From Candidatus Cloacimonadota bacterium (GTDB lineage Bacteria > Cloacimonadota > Cloacimonadia > Cloacimonadales > TCS61), in assembly GCA_003647825.1 (NCBI GenBank), contig QMNP01000012.1:1-14412 (forward strand): a stretch of DNA of 14,412 nucleotides, given 5' to 3'. Of the stretch, positions 14,322 to 14,412 are shown piece by piece. Made by a program: the position numbers and the translations under genes. How positions within the stretch are numbered: the stretch's first letter is position 1; the number at the start of each line of letters is the position of its first letter. The notes below the pieces were generated by a model. That model was given only the letters and a program-made list of their open reading frames with translations. It did no database searches and had not been told where the DNA came from.

Positions 14322-14412
14322 TTAGAAGCTGACCTTCAACTGTAACTGCTCATGATACCGGCCTTTGTATTTGAGTTTCAGATATTTTGACATCTCTGAA
14401 AAAATCTTTTTC
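14322..14412 (-). CDS. C-terminal fragment of a probable outer-membrane beta-barrel protein
   Basis: The minus strand is open from the right edge to the TAA at 14324-14322, giving the last 29 residues, which end KYKGRYHEQLQLKVSF. The alternating polar/hydrophobic pattern and the terminal Phe fit the last beta-strand of an outer-membrane protein recognised by the BAM machinery. The fragment is short and other frames are also open over part of it, so the call is tentative. The gene would be read in the same direction as the secreted beta-helix gene. Confidence 0.45.
   Translation of the reverse strand, partial: KKIFSEMSKYLKLKYKGRYHEQLQLKVSF

Noticed and set aside
1..14412. CRISPR array, insertion sequence, phage or toxin-antitoxin system
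   Set aside because: No regularly spaced repeats, transposase or integrase motifs, or paired small toxin/antitoxin genes are visible.

Overview
The window is AT-rich bacterial DNA that looks like a member of the FCB superphylum, possibly a Cloacimonadota-like lineage. The main clue is the C-terminus of the secreted protein on the minus strand. It carries an NYPNPFNPST motif followed by a VYDVTGRKV / ASGVYLYKLKA / RKMILLK tail, which is the type IX-like sorting domain style common in that group. Outer-membrane-type C-termini ending in Phe support a Gram-negative envelope. The phylum assignment is inference; no rRNA or other decisive marker is present.

Left edge (1-547): no gene is visible. 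It holds a cluster of short hairpins and direct repeats, a pyrimidine-rich stretch, and a well-spaced -24/-12 (sigma54) promoter directly before a secreted PDZ protein (548-1798). That gene ends in a strong intrinsic terminator.

Regulatory and envelope operon (1884-6684, plus strand): a DUF4390-like exported protein, an NtrY-like membrane histidine kinase, an NtrC/NtrX-type sigma54 activator, and an SppA-type membrane serine peptidase. The spacings are 3, -4 and 14 bases. Two candidate sigma54 promoters lie in the same window, one before the PDZ protein and one before the minus-strand secreted protein. This suggests a local envelope-sensing circuit in which the two-component system drives genes for secreted or surface proteins.

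Proteostasis cluster (6845-11172, plus strand): an exported TPR protein, tRNA-Leu(UAG), trigger factor, ClpP and ClpX. All are tightly packed and end in a long bidirectional terminator. The ClpP has Asn where the catalytic Asp is expected.

Right part (minus strand): a stand-alone CheY-like receiver, a possible 59-residue protein, and a 603-residue secreted beta-helix protein with a C-terminal sorting domain. Beyond it lie about 500 bases of apparently non-coding DNA with two clear palindromes. At the right edge are the last 29 codons of what looks like an outer-membrane beta-barrel protein.

Most of the window is recognisable. The least ordinary points are the paired sigma54 promoters next to a sigma54 activator, the ClpP Asp-to-Asn substitution, and the possible promoter folded into the terminator at 1802-1867.
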